The notes below the pieces were generated by a model. That model saw only the letters and a program-made list of their open reading frames with translations, was not told the origin of the DNA and made no database searches. Positions 33,097 through 44,727 of a stretch of DNA of 44,727 nt are shown here, one piece after another (position 1 is the stretch's first letter; each line of letters starts with the position of its first letter). The position numbers were made by a program, and so were the translations under genes. Source of the stretch: Verrucomicrobiota bacterium (GTDB lineage: Bacteria; Verrucomicrobiota; Verrucomicrobiia; Limisphaerales; UBA9464); contig JARXAF010000106.1 in NCBI GenBank assembly GCA_029865985.1, positions 1-44,727 of the forward strand, in the 5' to 3' direction.

Positions 33097-34007
33097 ACCG
33101 CGGCTTTCCAGATTGGATTTTTCGACGTCTCACCGGGGTTGTCGCCTGGGCTCTGTTCGCCTCGGTGCTCAGTTTGGTTTTGGGCCTTTTGCTCGTGGTC
33201 GTGCCGGTTTTCTTGAGTGGGTGGGATGGGCAGGAAGGTGGGAGCTCCCCAGCTTTGGATCACCGAGGCAGCCGTCTTTCGCTGCTTCTTTTAGGCACGG
33301 CGACACGAACACTCCTCATGTCCTTGGCTGCGATTCCAGCGGGGATCCTTACAGCGGTTTATCTGGCCGAGTACGCTCCGTCTGGAGCCAGGGCCACACG
33401 GATCCTGCGATGGCTGGTGCATGGACTGGCCGGGGTTCCCAGTGTGATTTTCGGTCTCTTGGGTCTGGGTTTCTGGATCAGTGTCGTGGGTGTCGGGTTG
33501 GATCGGATGGCTGGAGACTCGGCGGCACCGGTCTGGGGACGGCCGGGTTTGTTATGGGCTTCCCTGACCCTGGCCATGATGACGTTGCCCGTGTTGGTGG
33601 TTTCCACCGAGCAGGCGCTGCGGTCGGTGCCGCAGGAATTGCGTTTGGCGGCCATGGCCTTGGGAGCGACTCGGCTGCAAGTGGTGATGCGGATTCTCCT
33701 GCCGAATGCATGGGTAGGAATCGCGAGTGGAGTGGTTCTGACAGTCGGAAGAGCCTTCGGTGAAGTCGTGCCGTTGTTGTTCACCGGGGCCGTGGCGGAG
33801 ACACAGCGGTCACTGGCATTGGATGAGCCCTTCGTGGACCTGGCGCATCAGGTCTTTGTCTTGGGCACTCGGTCGCCGGAACATCCATCCAGCCGGCCTC
33901 TCTTGCTCACCTGCGTCTGGGTTCTCGTTTTCCTTTCGTTGTTGTTCCATGCTGCTGCCGCGGTCTTGCGATCTCGGATCCTCCGGGCGGAGCAAGACCG
34001 CCTCTGA
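33093..34007 (+). CDS. pstA: Phosphate ABC transporter permease
   Basis: The 304-residue permease partner of PstC has multiple membrane segments and the conserved 'GILTAVYLAEYAP', 'GVPSVIFGLLGLGFWI' and the coupling loop 'LRLAAMALGATRLQVVMRILLP', followed by 'VGRAFGEVVPLLFTGA'. The start is a GTG at 33093 overlapping the pstC stop, so the two are translationally coupled. The C-terminal membrane segment (LTCVWVLVFLSLLFHAAAAVL) is standard. pstB follows after four bases. A large periplasmic insertion as in some PstA proteins is absent. Confidence 0.94.
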   Translation: MNRGFPDWIFRRLTGVVAWALFASVLSLVLGLLLVVVPVFLSGWDGQEGGSSPALDHRGSRLSLLLLGTATRTLLMSLAAIPAGILTAVYLAEYAPSGARATRILRWLVHGLAGVPSVIFGLLGLGFWISVVGVGLDRMAGDSAAPVWGRPGLLWASLTLAMMTLPVLVVSTEQALRSVPQELRLAAMALGATRLQVVMRILLPNAWVGIASGVVLTVGRAFGEVVPLLFTGAVAETQRSLALDEPFVDLAHQVFVLGTRSPEHPSSRPLLLTCVWVLVFLSLLFHAAAAVLRSRILRAEQDRL

Positions 34008-34011
34008 CGCC

Positions 34012-34785
34012 GTGACTTCCGAATCCTCGCCCAACCCAGCGCGCATCGAGATCCAGGACCTGTCCTTCTGGTACGGATCCACCCAGGTGCTGCGGTCGGT
34101 TTCAATGGTCGTTCCGGAGCGGCAAATCACGGCGTTGATTGGTCCGAGCGGTTGTGGGAAATCCACGTTGCTGGGTTGCCTGAACCGGATGAATGACTTG
34201 ATTCCCGGGGTCCGCCAGAGCGGGGTGTGCCGGGTGGGGGGTGTCGATGTTCAGGACCCCGGAGTGGACGTCACCGAACTTCGTCGTCGTGTGGGGATGG
34301 TTTTTCAGAAAGCGATCCCGTTCCCGCAGTCGGTTTTTGACAACGTGGCCTTTGGTTTGCGCATCGGAGGCTGTTCTGGTTCTGAGTTGGAAGATCGAGT
34401 GGCTTCGGTGCTTCAGCGGACCGGGTTGTGGGATGAGGTTCGGGACGGTTTGAATGGGAACGCACTCGGGCTTTCGGAGGGGCAGCGGCAGCGCTTGTGC
34501 ATCGCACGCGCCTTGGCTGTTGATCCAGTCGTCTTGCTGCTGGACGAGCCGGCTTGTGCCTTGGATCCGATCTCCGTTGGTCGCATCGAGGAATTGATCC
34601 GCGATTTGCGTCGGGATCACACCATCCTCTTGACCACCCACCCGTTGCAGCAGGCCGCGCGATTGTCCGATCAGACGGCCTTTCTCCAGGCGGGTGAATT
34701 GGTGGAGATGGACTCTACCGAGCGTGTGTTTTCTCAGCCGCGGGATCCCCGTACCGAAGACTATGTGACGGGTCGCTTTCGATGA
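34012..34785 (+). CDS. pstB: Phosphate ABC transporter ATPase
   Basis: The 257-residue ATPase powers PstCA. Walker A is GPSGCGKST (44-52), the Q-loop is VFQKAIPFPQS, Walker B is VVLLLDEP (173-180), and the H-loop is His210 in TTHPLQQAARLSD. Three positions are off the family norm: the signature is LSEGQ instead of LSGGQ, DEPACALDP instead of DEPTSALDP, and THP instead of THN. All catalytic residues remain. The GTG at 34012, four bases after pstA, gives the usual length; a longer ATG-started frame overlaps pstA heavily. PhoU follows after 74 bases. Confidence 0.94.
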   Translation: MTSESSPNPARIEIQDLSFWYGSTQVLRSVSMVVPERQITALIGPSGCGKSTLLGCLNRMNDLIPGVRQSGVCRVGGVDVQDPGVDVTELRRRVGMVFQKAIPFPQSVFDNVAFGLRIGGCSGSELEDRVASVLQRTGLWDEVRDGLNGNALGLSEGQRQRLCIARALAVDPVVLLLDEPACALDPISVGRIEELIRDLRRDHTILLTTHPLQQAARLSDQTAFLQAGELVEMDSTERVFSQPRDPRTEDYVTGRFR

Positions 34786-34859
34786 TCTCGGGAGGTTTTT
34801 CGGGGAATCGACAACTCCAACGTTTGCAAAAAGGGCGTCACCCGGCCCAATAGCGCTTA

Positions 34860-35528
34860 GTGACACCATTGGAGGCAGAGATCACGCGGCTCAAGGACCA
34901 GTTGCTCCGCATGGCGAGCATGGCTGAAAGCCTGGTCGTCCGAGCGGTCCGGGCTTTGGTGGATCGGGACGACGAACTCGCGCGCAGCGTGACCGCCGGA
35001 GACGATCCGTTGGATGAGTTGGAAAAGGCCTTGGACGCCGCGGTGATCATCTTGTTGACCAAGGCTCCGTTGGCGGGCCAATTGCGCTTGATCACCGCCG
35101 TGCTGAAGATCACCCGCGATTTGGAGCGCATTGGCGATGAATCCACCACCATCGCCCGACGGGCTCTGAAGTTGGGGCGCGAACCGCAACTCAAGCCCTA
35201 CCAGGACATCCCCAAGATGTGTCAGATGGCTACCGAGATGCTGCGGGATGCACTGGACGCCTTTGTTCATGGAGACACGGTCAAGGCGCGGGCGGTCATT
35301 CCTCGCGACAAGGCGGTCGACGCATTGAATCGATCGCTGCACCGGGAATTGACCGGTTTCATGACCGAGGATCCGGCGACCATCGGTCGATGCCTGCACC
35401 TCATGACCATTAGCAAGGCGCTGGAGCGGATCGCCGACCACGCCAAGAACATCGCTGAGGAATCCGTGTACTTGTACGAGGCGCGGGACATACGTCATGC
35501 CAGCAACGAAATGGATTCGGAGGGTTGA
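34860..35528 (+). CDS. phoU: Phosphate-specific transport accessory protein
   Basis: The 222-residue protein is all-helical, made of two PhoU repeats. Each carries the metal-binding E/D-x3-D type motif: 'ITRDLERIGDESTTIARRA' and 'SKALERIADHAKNIAEESV'. PhoU restrains phosphate uptake through PstSCAB and signals to the PhoR kinase. The start is a GTG at 34860 (opening MTPLEAEITRLKDQL). It ends the pstCAB-phoU unit, with an intrinsic terminator 105 bases later. No phoR or phoB is in the window. Confidence 0.95.
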   Translation: MTPLEAEITRLKDQLLRMASMAESLVVRAVRALVDRDDELARSVTAGDDPLDELEKALDAAVIILLTKAPLAGQLRLITAVLKITRDLERIGDESTTIARRALKLGREPQLKPYQDIPKMCQMATEMLRDALDAFVHGDTVKARAVIPRDKAVDALNRSLHRELTGFMTEDPATIGRCLHLMTISKALERIADHAKNIAEESVYLYEARDIRHASNEMDSEG

Positions 35529-35633
35529 GTCGGCGAATGGGGCTGCCTCGGCTGACTTGCTCCGAACAAATCCTGCAACGTTGACCGGGCGGATTCCTGT
35601 CCCTAGGCTGGCAACGCTGTCATCGGAACGCGG

Positions 35634-36959
<1,326 letters not shown>

Positions 36960-36962
36960 GGT

Positions 36963-37703
36963 GTGCCCGTGAGCGCCGAGCCCAAGCTGTCTGCGGCGGC
37001 ACAAGCCAATTTGCCGACCCATGTGGCCGTCATCATGGACGGCAACGGGCGGTGGGCCAAGCAGCGTGGGTTGCCTCGGGTGGAAGGGCACCGTAACGGC
37101 GTGGAGTCGGTCCGGACCATCGTCCGGGCCGCCGCTGAAGTGGGTATCAAGTACCTGACGCTGTATGCTTTTTCGGTCGAGAATTGGAACCGGCCGAAGG
37201 ATGAGGTAGATACCCTCATGAAGTACCTGGCTCGCTTCCTCAAGAACGAGATCGGGGAACTCAATCGCAACAACGTCCGCCTCGAGGCCATCGGGCAGAT
37301 TTGGCGACTTCCAGAGGCGGTGCAGGAACAGTTGGCCAAGACCCGTGCGGCCTTGTCCAAGAACAATGGCCTGACCTTGATTTTGGCCCTGAGCTATGGC
37401 GGTCGGACCGAGTTGATCGAGGCCACGCGGGCCATTGCCGACAAGGTGAAATCCGGTTCGCTGGACCCGGCTGAAATCAATGAACGGGTGATCTCAGAGC
37501 ATTTGTATACCCGCCACTGGCCCGATCCCGATTTGATGATTCGCACCAGCGGAGAAATGCGCATTAGCAATTTCCTGCTGTGGCAGTTGAGCTATGCGGA
37601 GTTTGTGATCACGCCGACATTGTGGCCGGAATTTCGCAAGGCGCACCTGTGCGAGGCCTTGGAAGAATACGCCCGCCGGCACCGTCGGTTCGGCGGGGTT
37701 TGA
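36963..37703 (+). CDS. uppS: Undecaprenyl (isoprenyl) diphosphate synthase
   Basis: This cis-prenyltransferase of 246 residues extends farnesyl diphosphate with isopentenyl units to the C55 lipid carrier for peptidoglycan. The catalytic Asp26 lies in VIMDGNGRWAKQRG. Other family motifs are 'LTLYAFSVENWNRP', 'LALSYGGRTELIEA' and 'DPDLMIRTSGEMRISNFLLW'. The GTG at 36963 is three bases after the purA stop; a GTG at 36969 would drop two residues. It forms an operon with purA and converges with the lipoprotein gene at 37745. The residues after RTSGE are normal, so activity is expected. Confidence 0.96.
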   Translation: MPVSAEPKLSAAAQANLPTHVAVIMDGNGRWAKQRGLPRVEGHRNGVESVRTIVRAAAEVGIKYLTLYAFSVENWNRPKDEVDTLMKYLARFLKNEIGELNRNNVRLEAIGQIWRLPEAVQEQLAKTRAALSKNNGLTLILALSYGGRTELIEATRAIADKVKSGSLDPAEINERVISEHLYTRHWPDPDLMIRTSGEMRISNFLLWQLSYAEFVITPTLWPEFRKAHLCEALEEYARRHRRFGGV

Positions 37704-37744
37704 TGGACCGGAGTTGGGGCCTGCAATGGGTCTACCGATGGAAT

Positions 37745-38683
37745 CTACCGCTTCGGCCGGTCGGGCCGGGGGCAACGCAGGAGCAGCGGCCGAGCATCTT
37801 GTGGGTTGGATTTGCGCGGATACCCGTTGTTGTCGATGAGCAACCAGACATTGTCGGCATCCACACCCAGCCCTTCGAAGAATCCGTACGGCAGCAAGTG
37901 CTGATAGGCGTACTTGGGGTCCATTTCGATGGGAAAATAACTGAAACACAGCCGCACGGCATGGGTCTGCGGGTTGATGCACAGGACCCTCCGGTGTTCG
38001 CGGCACAAGGCCCAGAGTTCGCCGTCAAACCAGCAGAGGTCCGTGTAGTGGATGTCGTCACCCGAAGCTCCCGGGGGTTTGGCCTGGAAATCGCCCACCA
38101 CCCTCAGGGTTTTGCGGTCGATTTCGATGATGCGCCCGGTGTCCCGCTCATTGGCCACATAGAGAAAGCGGTCGCCGACAGCCACACCTTCGAAGGAGGC
38201 GTTTCGATCGGTTTTGCTGAACCAGCTCGAAACTGGCGACCAGTCGATCGGTAGTCGTTCCAGCGGTTGACCTGGAGCTGGTTGTTTTAGGATCCAGCGG
38301 AGGTGTTCCTCACTGAGATAGAGGGCACCCGCCGTATCGATGCCGATGCCTTCGATGTCCCAAGGTAAGTCCCGGCCTGGAGTCAGTGGGGTGAACAAAT
38401 CTGGGGAGAGTCCGGAGTAAGGGACCAGTACGGCTTCAGTTCCCGATGCAGGAAATTGGATTTCGAAGAGTCCGGTTTCCTTGTCGTTGACGGTGAGCAG
38501 TCGACCGTCGGGCAGGCGAACCAAGGCCGACGCATCGAACCGGGCGCTAGGCGGTGTGAGGGTCCAAGACTCGGCCACCGTGAGTGGCAGGGTTCGGGTG
38601 GTGGAGCCGACGGGTGGCTGGGATGTCGAGCAGCCGAACCACAAGGCGGCCGCGCAGGCGATCAGAGAGAAGATCCGTTTCAA
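37745..38683 (-). CDS. Lipoprotein of the esterase-like phytase / SdiA-regulated type beta-propeller
   Basis: The 312-residue lipoprotein has a lipobox LWFGC after 'IFSLIACAAA'. The body contains propeller-type repeats: 'ALVRLPDGRLLTVNDKETGLF', DIEGIGIDTAGALYLSEE, 'FEGVAVGDRFLYVANERDTG' and 'YTDLCWFDGELWALCREHRR'. The glutamate-containing W-D-x-E-G and F-E-G-V-A motifs are typical of the SdiA-regulated/esterase-like family, whose role is poorly known. The start is uncertain; the TTG at 38683 gives a standard lipoprotein signal (LKRIFSL), while the open frame extends to 38776 without a better start. It is divergent from the 73-residue gene. Confidence 0.75.
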   Translation of the reverse strand: MKRIFSLIACAAALWFGCSTSQPPVGSTTRTLPLTVAESWTLTPPSARFDASALVRLPDGRLLTVNDKETGLFEIQFPASGTEAVLVPYSGLSPDLFTPLTPGRDLPWDIEGIGIDTAGALYLSEEHLRWILKQPAPGQPLERLPIDWSPVSSWFSKTDRNASFEGVAVGDRFLYVANERDTGRIIEIDRKTLRVVGDFQAKPPGASGDDIHYTDLCWFDGELWALCREHRRVLCINPQTHAVRLCFSYFPIEMDPKYAYQHLLPYGFFEGLGVDADNVWLLIDNNGYPRKSNPQDARPLLLRCPRPDRPKR

Positions 38684-38787
38684 CGATCTGAGCCTATGCG
38701 ATCTGGTGTCCGAAATGCAGGAGGAAAACCGTTTTATCCCGACGCAATCCCCGTTACTGTTTCTCCAACAGGTCACCTATCCGTAAC

Positions 38788-39009
38788 ATGACGCACACCT
38801 TACCATCGTCGGGTTTGGAAACAGGCATCCTCCAGAGTTCCTCGTTGTATCGGGAGTTTCTCTCCGAGAAGGAAGAGATCCTGAAGCACAAGTGGATTGA
38901 ATCGGAGAAAGCCGGGCACGACATCGGATTTGATGCGGCCTTGGTGGATTGGATCACCAAGCACCGAGCCAGTTGGAGGCGTTCCCGGACCTCTGGATCC
39001 CTTGCCTGA
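38788..39009 (+). CDS. Small conserved-looking protein, 73 residues
   Basis: The 73-residue protein starts with ATG at 38788 and ends in a basic tail. The core 'KHKWIESEKAGHDIGFDAALVDWITKHRASWRR' (positions 31-63; shown as a pattern only by its parts KHKWIESEKAGHDIG and ALVDWITKHRASW) looks like a small helical module that I have the impression of seeing in other bacteria next to unrelated enzymes; I cannot name it. No signal peptide. It lies 70 bases upstream of pyrR on the same strand and may be cotranscribed with it. Function unknown. Confidence 0.7.
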   Translation: MTHTLPSSGLETGILQSSSLYREFLSEKEEILKHKWIESEKAGHDIGFDAALVDWITKHRASWRRSRTSGSLA

Positions 39010-39079
39010 AGCGACAGAGTGTGTTCGCTCGATGGTCTTCTCGAATGAGCAGAGAAGGCGTGCGGACACAGTTCGGACC

Positions 39080-39633
39080 ATGAGTTCCCTCCTTCTGGAT
39101 TCAGCGGCTTTGCAGCGCACATTCGCGCGCATGGCCCATGAAATTGCCGAGGCCAACCCGGATGTTGGGTCGTTGGTGTTGGTGGGGATCCAACGGGGCG
39201 GCGTTCCTGTGGCGCGGCGGCTTGCGTTCGAATTGGGCCAAGTATTTGGCCGGCCGGTTCCCTGCGGTACGCTTGATGTCACTTTTTATCGGGATGATTT
39301 GAATCAACGCACCGCACCGACGGTGAACCCCACCGAGATCCCGGGTGATATCCAAGGCAAGACGGTGGTGTTGGTGGATGATGTGTTCTTCACTGGCCGG
39401 ACGATTCGGGCGGCGATGGATGCGCTCCACGAATTCGGGCGCCCCAGTCGTGTCCAGTTGGCCGTGGTGATCGACCGAGGCCATCGGCAACTTCCGATCC
39501 GACCGGATGTCGTCGGCAAGGAGGTGGCGACTTTGCTGAGTCAGTCGGTGCAGGTGCGCTGTTCCCAAGGCGGTGTTGATGATGGAGTCTTCCTGCGCGA
39601 CACTGCCACGCTGTCGTCGGCCCCCTCTGTTTC

Positions 39634-39637
<4 letters not shown>
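39080..39637 (+). CDS. pyrR: Bifunctional pyr operon regulator / uracil phosphoribosyltransferase
   Basis: The 185-residue PRTase-fold protein has the PRPP loop [17 protein letters not shown] and N-terminal '[18 protein letters not shown]'. In Gram-positive bacteria PyrR binds pyr mRNA to cause attenuation and has weak uracil phosphoribosyltransferase activity. The ATG at 39080 gives the family length; the open frame starts further upstream in a different context. Its stop overlaps the pyrB start (ATGA), so both are coupled. I do not see a PyrR binding loop or attenuator in the 70 bases before it. Confidence 0.95.
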
Positions 39638-40578
<941 letters not shown>

Positions 40579-40648
40579 GGGGTACGGGGTCAGTCCCGCA
40601 TATTTACACAAAAGGGGACACTCTTTACTATAAACGTGTTCCTTAAAG
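40579..40648. other. Gene-free sequence upstream of the first 122-bp repeat
   Basis: The string GGGGTCAGTCCCGCATATTTACACAA with AGGGGACACTC nearby, given here in two parts (GGGGTCAGTCCCGCATAT at 40586; AAAAGGGGACACTCTTTACT at 40610), resembles ends of REP-associated transposase elements I remember from many bacteria. No transposase gene is present. The 584 gene-free bases from 40579 to 41162 contain only this and two direct repeats. Confidence 0.35.
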
Positions 40649-40770
40649 GGCTCCGCGGGAACGGTCCTGCGCTCGCAGGGAAGCTCGGGGGAGGATCGGC
40701 CATTGCGCTGCGCGCAGGTTTTTTTGTGGATCGCTTCCAATGCTCGCTCCGGCCCGATCCCGCTGCCGCC
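40649..40770. repeat. 122-bp direct repeat, copy 1
   Basis: This is nearly identical to 40901-41022, with a period of 252 bases and two mismatches seen (40654 C versus T, and an A/G difference near 40740). Inside lie the palindromes CCTGCGCTCGCAGG (40666-40679) and CTGCGCGCAG (40708-40717), the latter followed by GTTTTTTT. A frame is open through both copies on each strand, but this looks like a structured intergenic repeat, not a gene. Confidence 0.88.
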
Positions 40771-40900
40771 TTGGTGGGCGTGTGGTGTGGGAGGGGGGTG
40801 AGGCTTTCAGCCTTTGGATACGGGTGGGCTCAGAATTTTCTCGGTTTCTTGTGGGGAGGGCTGCGCTGTGGTTCTGGCGATGGGGTGGGATGCCGTGGGG

Positions 40901-41022
40901 GGCTCTGCGGGAACGGTCCTGCGCTCGCAGGGAAGCTCGGGGGAGGATCGGCCATTGCGCTGCGCGCAGGTTTTTTTGTGGATCGCTTCCAGTGCTCGCT
41001 CCGGCCCGATCCCGCTGCCGCC
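40901..41022. repeat. 122-bp direct repeat, copy 2
   Basis: This is the second copy of the repeat at 40649-40770, with the same palindromes and T-run at the same offsets. The 130 bases between the copies are GC-rich and share no obvious similarity with them. Confidence 0.88.
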
Positions 41023-41162
41023 GGGGTGGGGTGGATGTCCGGGGAGAAGGTGGTGGGGGCTCCGCGGGATCGATGCTGCTGGCGCCGGGGTGGGCGTATG
41101 AACCCGATGCAGATGTGGCTTGGCCGGAGGCGATTCCGGGTTCAGCTTTGGCGGCGATTTCC

Positions 41163-42308
41163 ATGAAGACCTTGTCTCGACTCTTCTTGTTGCTTTCCGC
41201 CTTGTGGCTCCGAGCCGCAGCCCCCGCCATCGATTTTGACGGTTCTTGGACCGTAGCCGAGTTGGAGACGGAGCAAGGGCCTCTGCCGGAGGACACTCGC
41301 AAGGCGCTGGTGGTGACCGTTTCCGGCGGGAAGTATTCGATGGAGGCGGGTGGACAGATGGTGGCCAAGGGTAAACTGGCCATGGATTACAACACGACCC
41401 CTCCGGTGATGACGGTGACGGAAGAGGAAGGTCAGAACGTGGGCCGCGGAGTGCGTGCCATCGTAGAAAAAACGCCGACCGGATGGCGGGCCTGCTATGC
41501 GTTGGATTCGTCCGATTTGCCGAAGGAGTTCAAGGTGGGCGATGGCGGCGGTGTGATGCTGGCGCGCTATGAGCGCAAGGCTGGAACCCGGCCGCGGCCG
41601 TTGCGGGCGTTGCTGATCACCGGCGGTTGCTGCCACGAGTACGATGCTCAGGCGGTGACGCTGATGCAGGGGATTTCCCAGCGCGCCAATGTGGAGTTCA
41701 CGCTGGTGCGGGACAAAGGGGCCGATGGCACCCAGCACAAGGTGAGCGCCTATCAGAAGGCGGACTGGGCCGCTGGCTACGATATTGTGCTGCACAATGA
41801 GTGCTATGCCGACGAAAAGGACCCGGCCTGGTTGGAGGGCATCGTGGCCCCGCACCGCGCCGGCACGCCGGCCGTCGTGATCCACTGCGCGATGCACTGC
41901 TACCGCGCGCCGACCAATGAGTGGTTCCGTTTTGTCGGCGTGACAAGCCGTTCGCACGGGTCGCACTTCGCGTATCCGATGACCAATGTGAAGCCGGAGC
42001 ATCCGGTGATGAAGGGTTTCCCGGCGGTGTGGCAGACGCCGAAGGAGGAGCTCTACATCATTGAGAAGGTGGAGAAGGAGGCTACTCCGCTGGCCGTGGG
42101 CTACAGCCATGAGACCAAGAAGGGCGAGGCCAATGTCTGGGTGCATCAGTATGGCAAGGCCCGGGTGTTTGGCACGACGATGGGGCATTATAACCACACG
42201 ATGTCGGATCCGGTGTATCTCGACTTGATCACCCGCGGCACGCTATGGGCCACGGGCAAGCTGCAGGAAGACGGTTCCCCGGTCGCGGGCTACGGTCCTG
42301 CCAAGTAA
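41163..42308 (+). CDS. Exported ThuA-domain protein with N-terminal extra domain
   Basis: The 381-residue protein has a signal peptide (LFLLLSALWLRAAA). An N-terminal domain of about 120 residues resembles the lipocalin-like 'TIGR03067'-type module common in Planctomycetes and Verrucomicrobia ('FDGSWTVAELETEQGPLP', VSGGKYSM). Then comes a ThuA/class I glutaminase-like domain: 'LRALLITGGCCHEYDAQA', 'VLHNECYADEKDP', 'HCAMHCYRAPTNEW', 'GTTMGHYNHTMSDP'. ThuA-like proteins are linked to trehalose and other sugar-derivative use, but exported ones are mostly uncharacterised. The ATG at 41163 follows the repeat region; the longer frame is open through the repeats and is not believable. A terminator follows. 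Confidence 0.87.
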   Translation: MKTLSRLFLLLSALWLRAAAPAIDFDGSWTVAELETEQGPLPEDTRKALVVTVSGGKYSMEAGGQMVAKGKLAMDYNTTPPVMTVTEEEGQNVGRGVRAIVEKTPTGWRACYALDSSDLPKEFKVGDGGGVMLARYERKAGTRPRPLRALLITGGCCHEYDAQAVTLMQGISQRANVEFTLVRDKGADGTQHKVSAYQKADWAAGYDIVLHNECYADEKDPAWLEGIVAPHRAGTPAVVIHCAMHCYRAPTNEWFRFVGVTSRSHGSHFAYPMTNVKPEHPVMKGFPAVWQTPKEELYIIEKVEKEATPLAVGYSHETKKGEANVWVHQYGKARVFGTTMGHYNHTMSDPVYLDLITRGTLWATGKLQEDGSPVAGYGPAK

Positions 42309-42372
42309 TGGAGGACGTGCGTCAGCCTGCCCGGTGTACTGGGTCGGGATGACGCGGTTTGTCACGGTTTCA

Positions 42373-42417
42373 AGGCCGGAATGGGAGCAGAAGCCTCATT
42401 CCGGCCTGTTTTCTTTC
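42373..42417 (+). terminator. Intrinsic terminator after the ThuA gene
   Basis: An 11-bp perfect stem AGGCCGGAATG (42373-42383) / CATTCCGGCCT (42397-42407) has a 13-base loop and is followed by GTTTTCTTT. Confidence 0.87.
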
Positions 42418-42464
42418 GACCACGGGTGTGCCCCGTGTGGCATGGTCGATGCAGTGGGGCATCA

Positions 42465-44727
<2,263 letters not shown>

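Noticed and set aside
39010-39079. PyrR-type attenuator before pyrR
   Set aside because: No PyrR anti-terminator loop consensus or terminator hairpin with T-tract could be found in these 70 bases.
40636-41166. 176-residue plus-strand and 246-residue minus-strand open frames across the repeats
   Set aside because: Both are open only because of the GC-rich 122-bp repeats; the translations repeat the same 40 residues and match no protein feature.

Overview
The window is high-GC bacterial chromosome, most likely from a Verrucomicrobiota member (a subdivision 3 / Limisphaerales-type relative is my guess). The lineage call is inference. It rests on a PVC-type 'membrane-bound dehydrogenase' giant protein, an H-X9-DG-like pseudopilin and a type IV pilin-like protein that both carry an A|FTL(V/I)E cleavage motif, secreted LamG and choice-of-anchor M proteins ending in FYRxR, a secreted ThuA protein and an AURKAIP1/COX24-type 33-residue basic protein.

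Layout. 1-4.8 kb: possible tail of a gene entering from the left, a STAS anti-anti-sigma protein, a pilin-like protein, zwf, and a periplasmic HtrA-like protease. 4.8-10.8 kb: hisG followed by a tiny bS22/mS38-like gene and a terminator, a TPR lipoprotein, a translationally coupled pabB-pabC pair, and an FKBP peptidyl-prolyl isomerase. 11.1-13.9 kb: dihydrolipoyl dehydrogenase (E3) and dihydrolipoamide acyltransferase (E2) without E1. 14-20 kb: beta-CASP metallo-beta-lactamase RNase, argJ with an unusual insertion at the self-cleavage site, a YggS family PLP protein, an unrecognised gene with 11-bp tandem repeats at its 3' end, and a mercuric-reductase-like flavoprotein.

20.2-30.7 kb is the secreted/accessory part. 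A 910-residue LamG protein and a 1473-residue five-domain protein (SGNH-like, PVC beta-propeller, HEAT, discoidin, azurin-type cupredoxin) diverge from one intergenic region. Then come an SRPBCC protein and a minus-strand three-gene unit (pseudopilin, choice-of-anchor M protein, His-rich lipoprotein). This is the best candidate region for something undescribed: a surface-exposed system with a copper electron-transfer site and metal-binding candidates.

30.8-44.7 kb returns to housekeeping: two cupins and a DUF309 protein, pstCAB-phoU (no pstS here), purA-uppS, an esterase-like/SdiA-regulated-type lipoprotein, a 73-residue small protein, pyrR-pyrB, an intergenic region with two 122-bp direct repeats, a secreted ThuA protein, and clpB running off the right edge.

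Intrinsic terminators with clear stems and T-tracts delimit most transcription units. No rRNA, tRNA, CRISPR array or intact insertion sequence was seen. All calls come from reading the sequence by eye; no database search was run.
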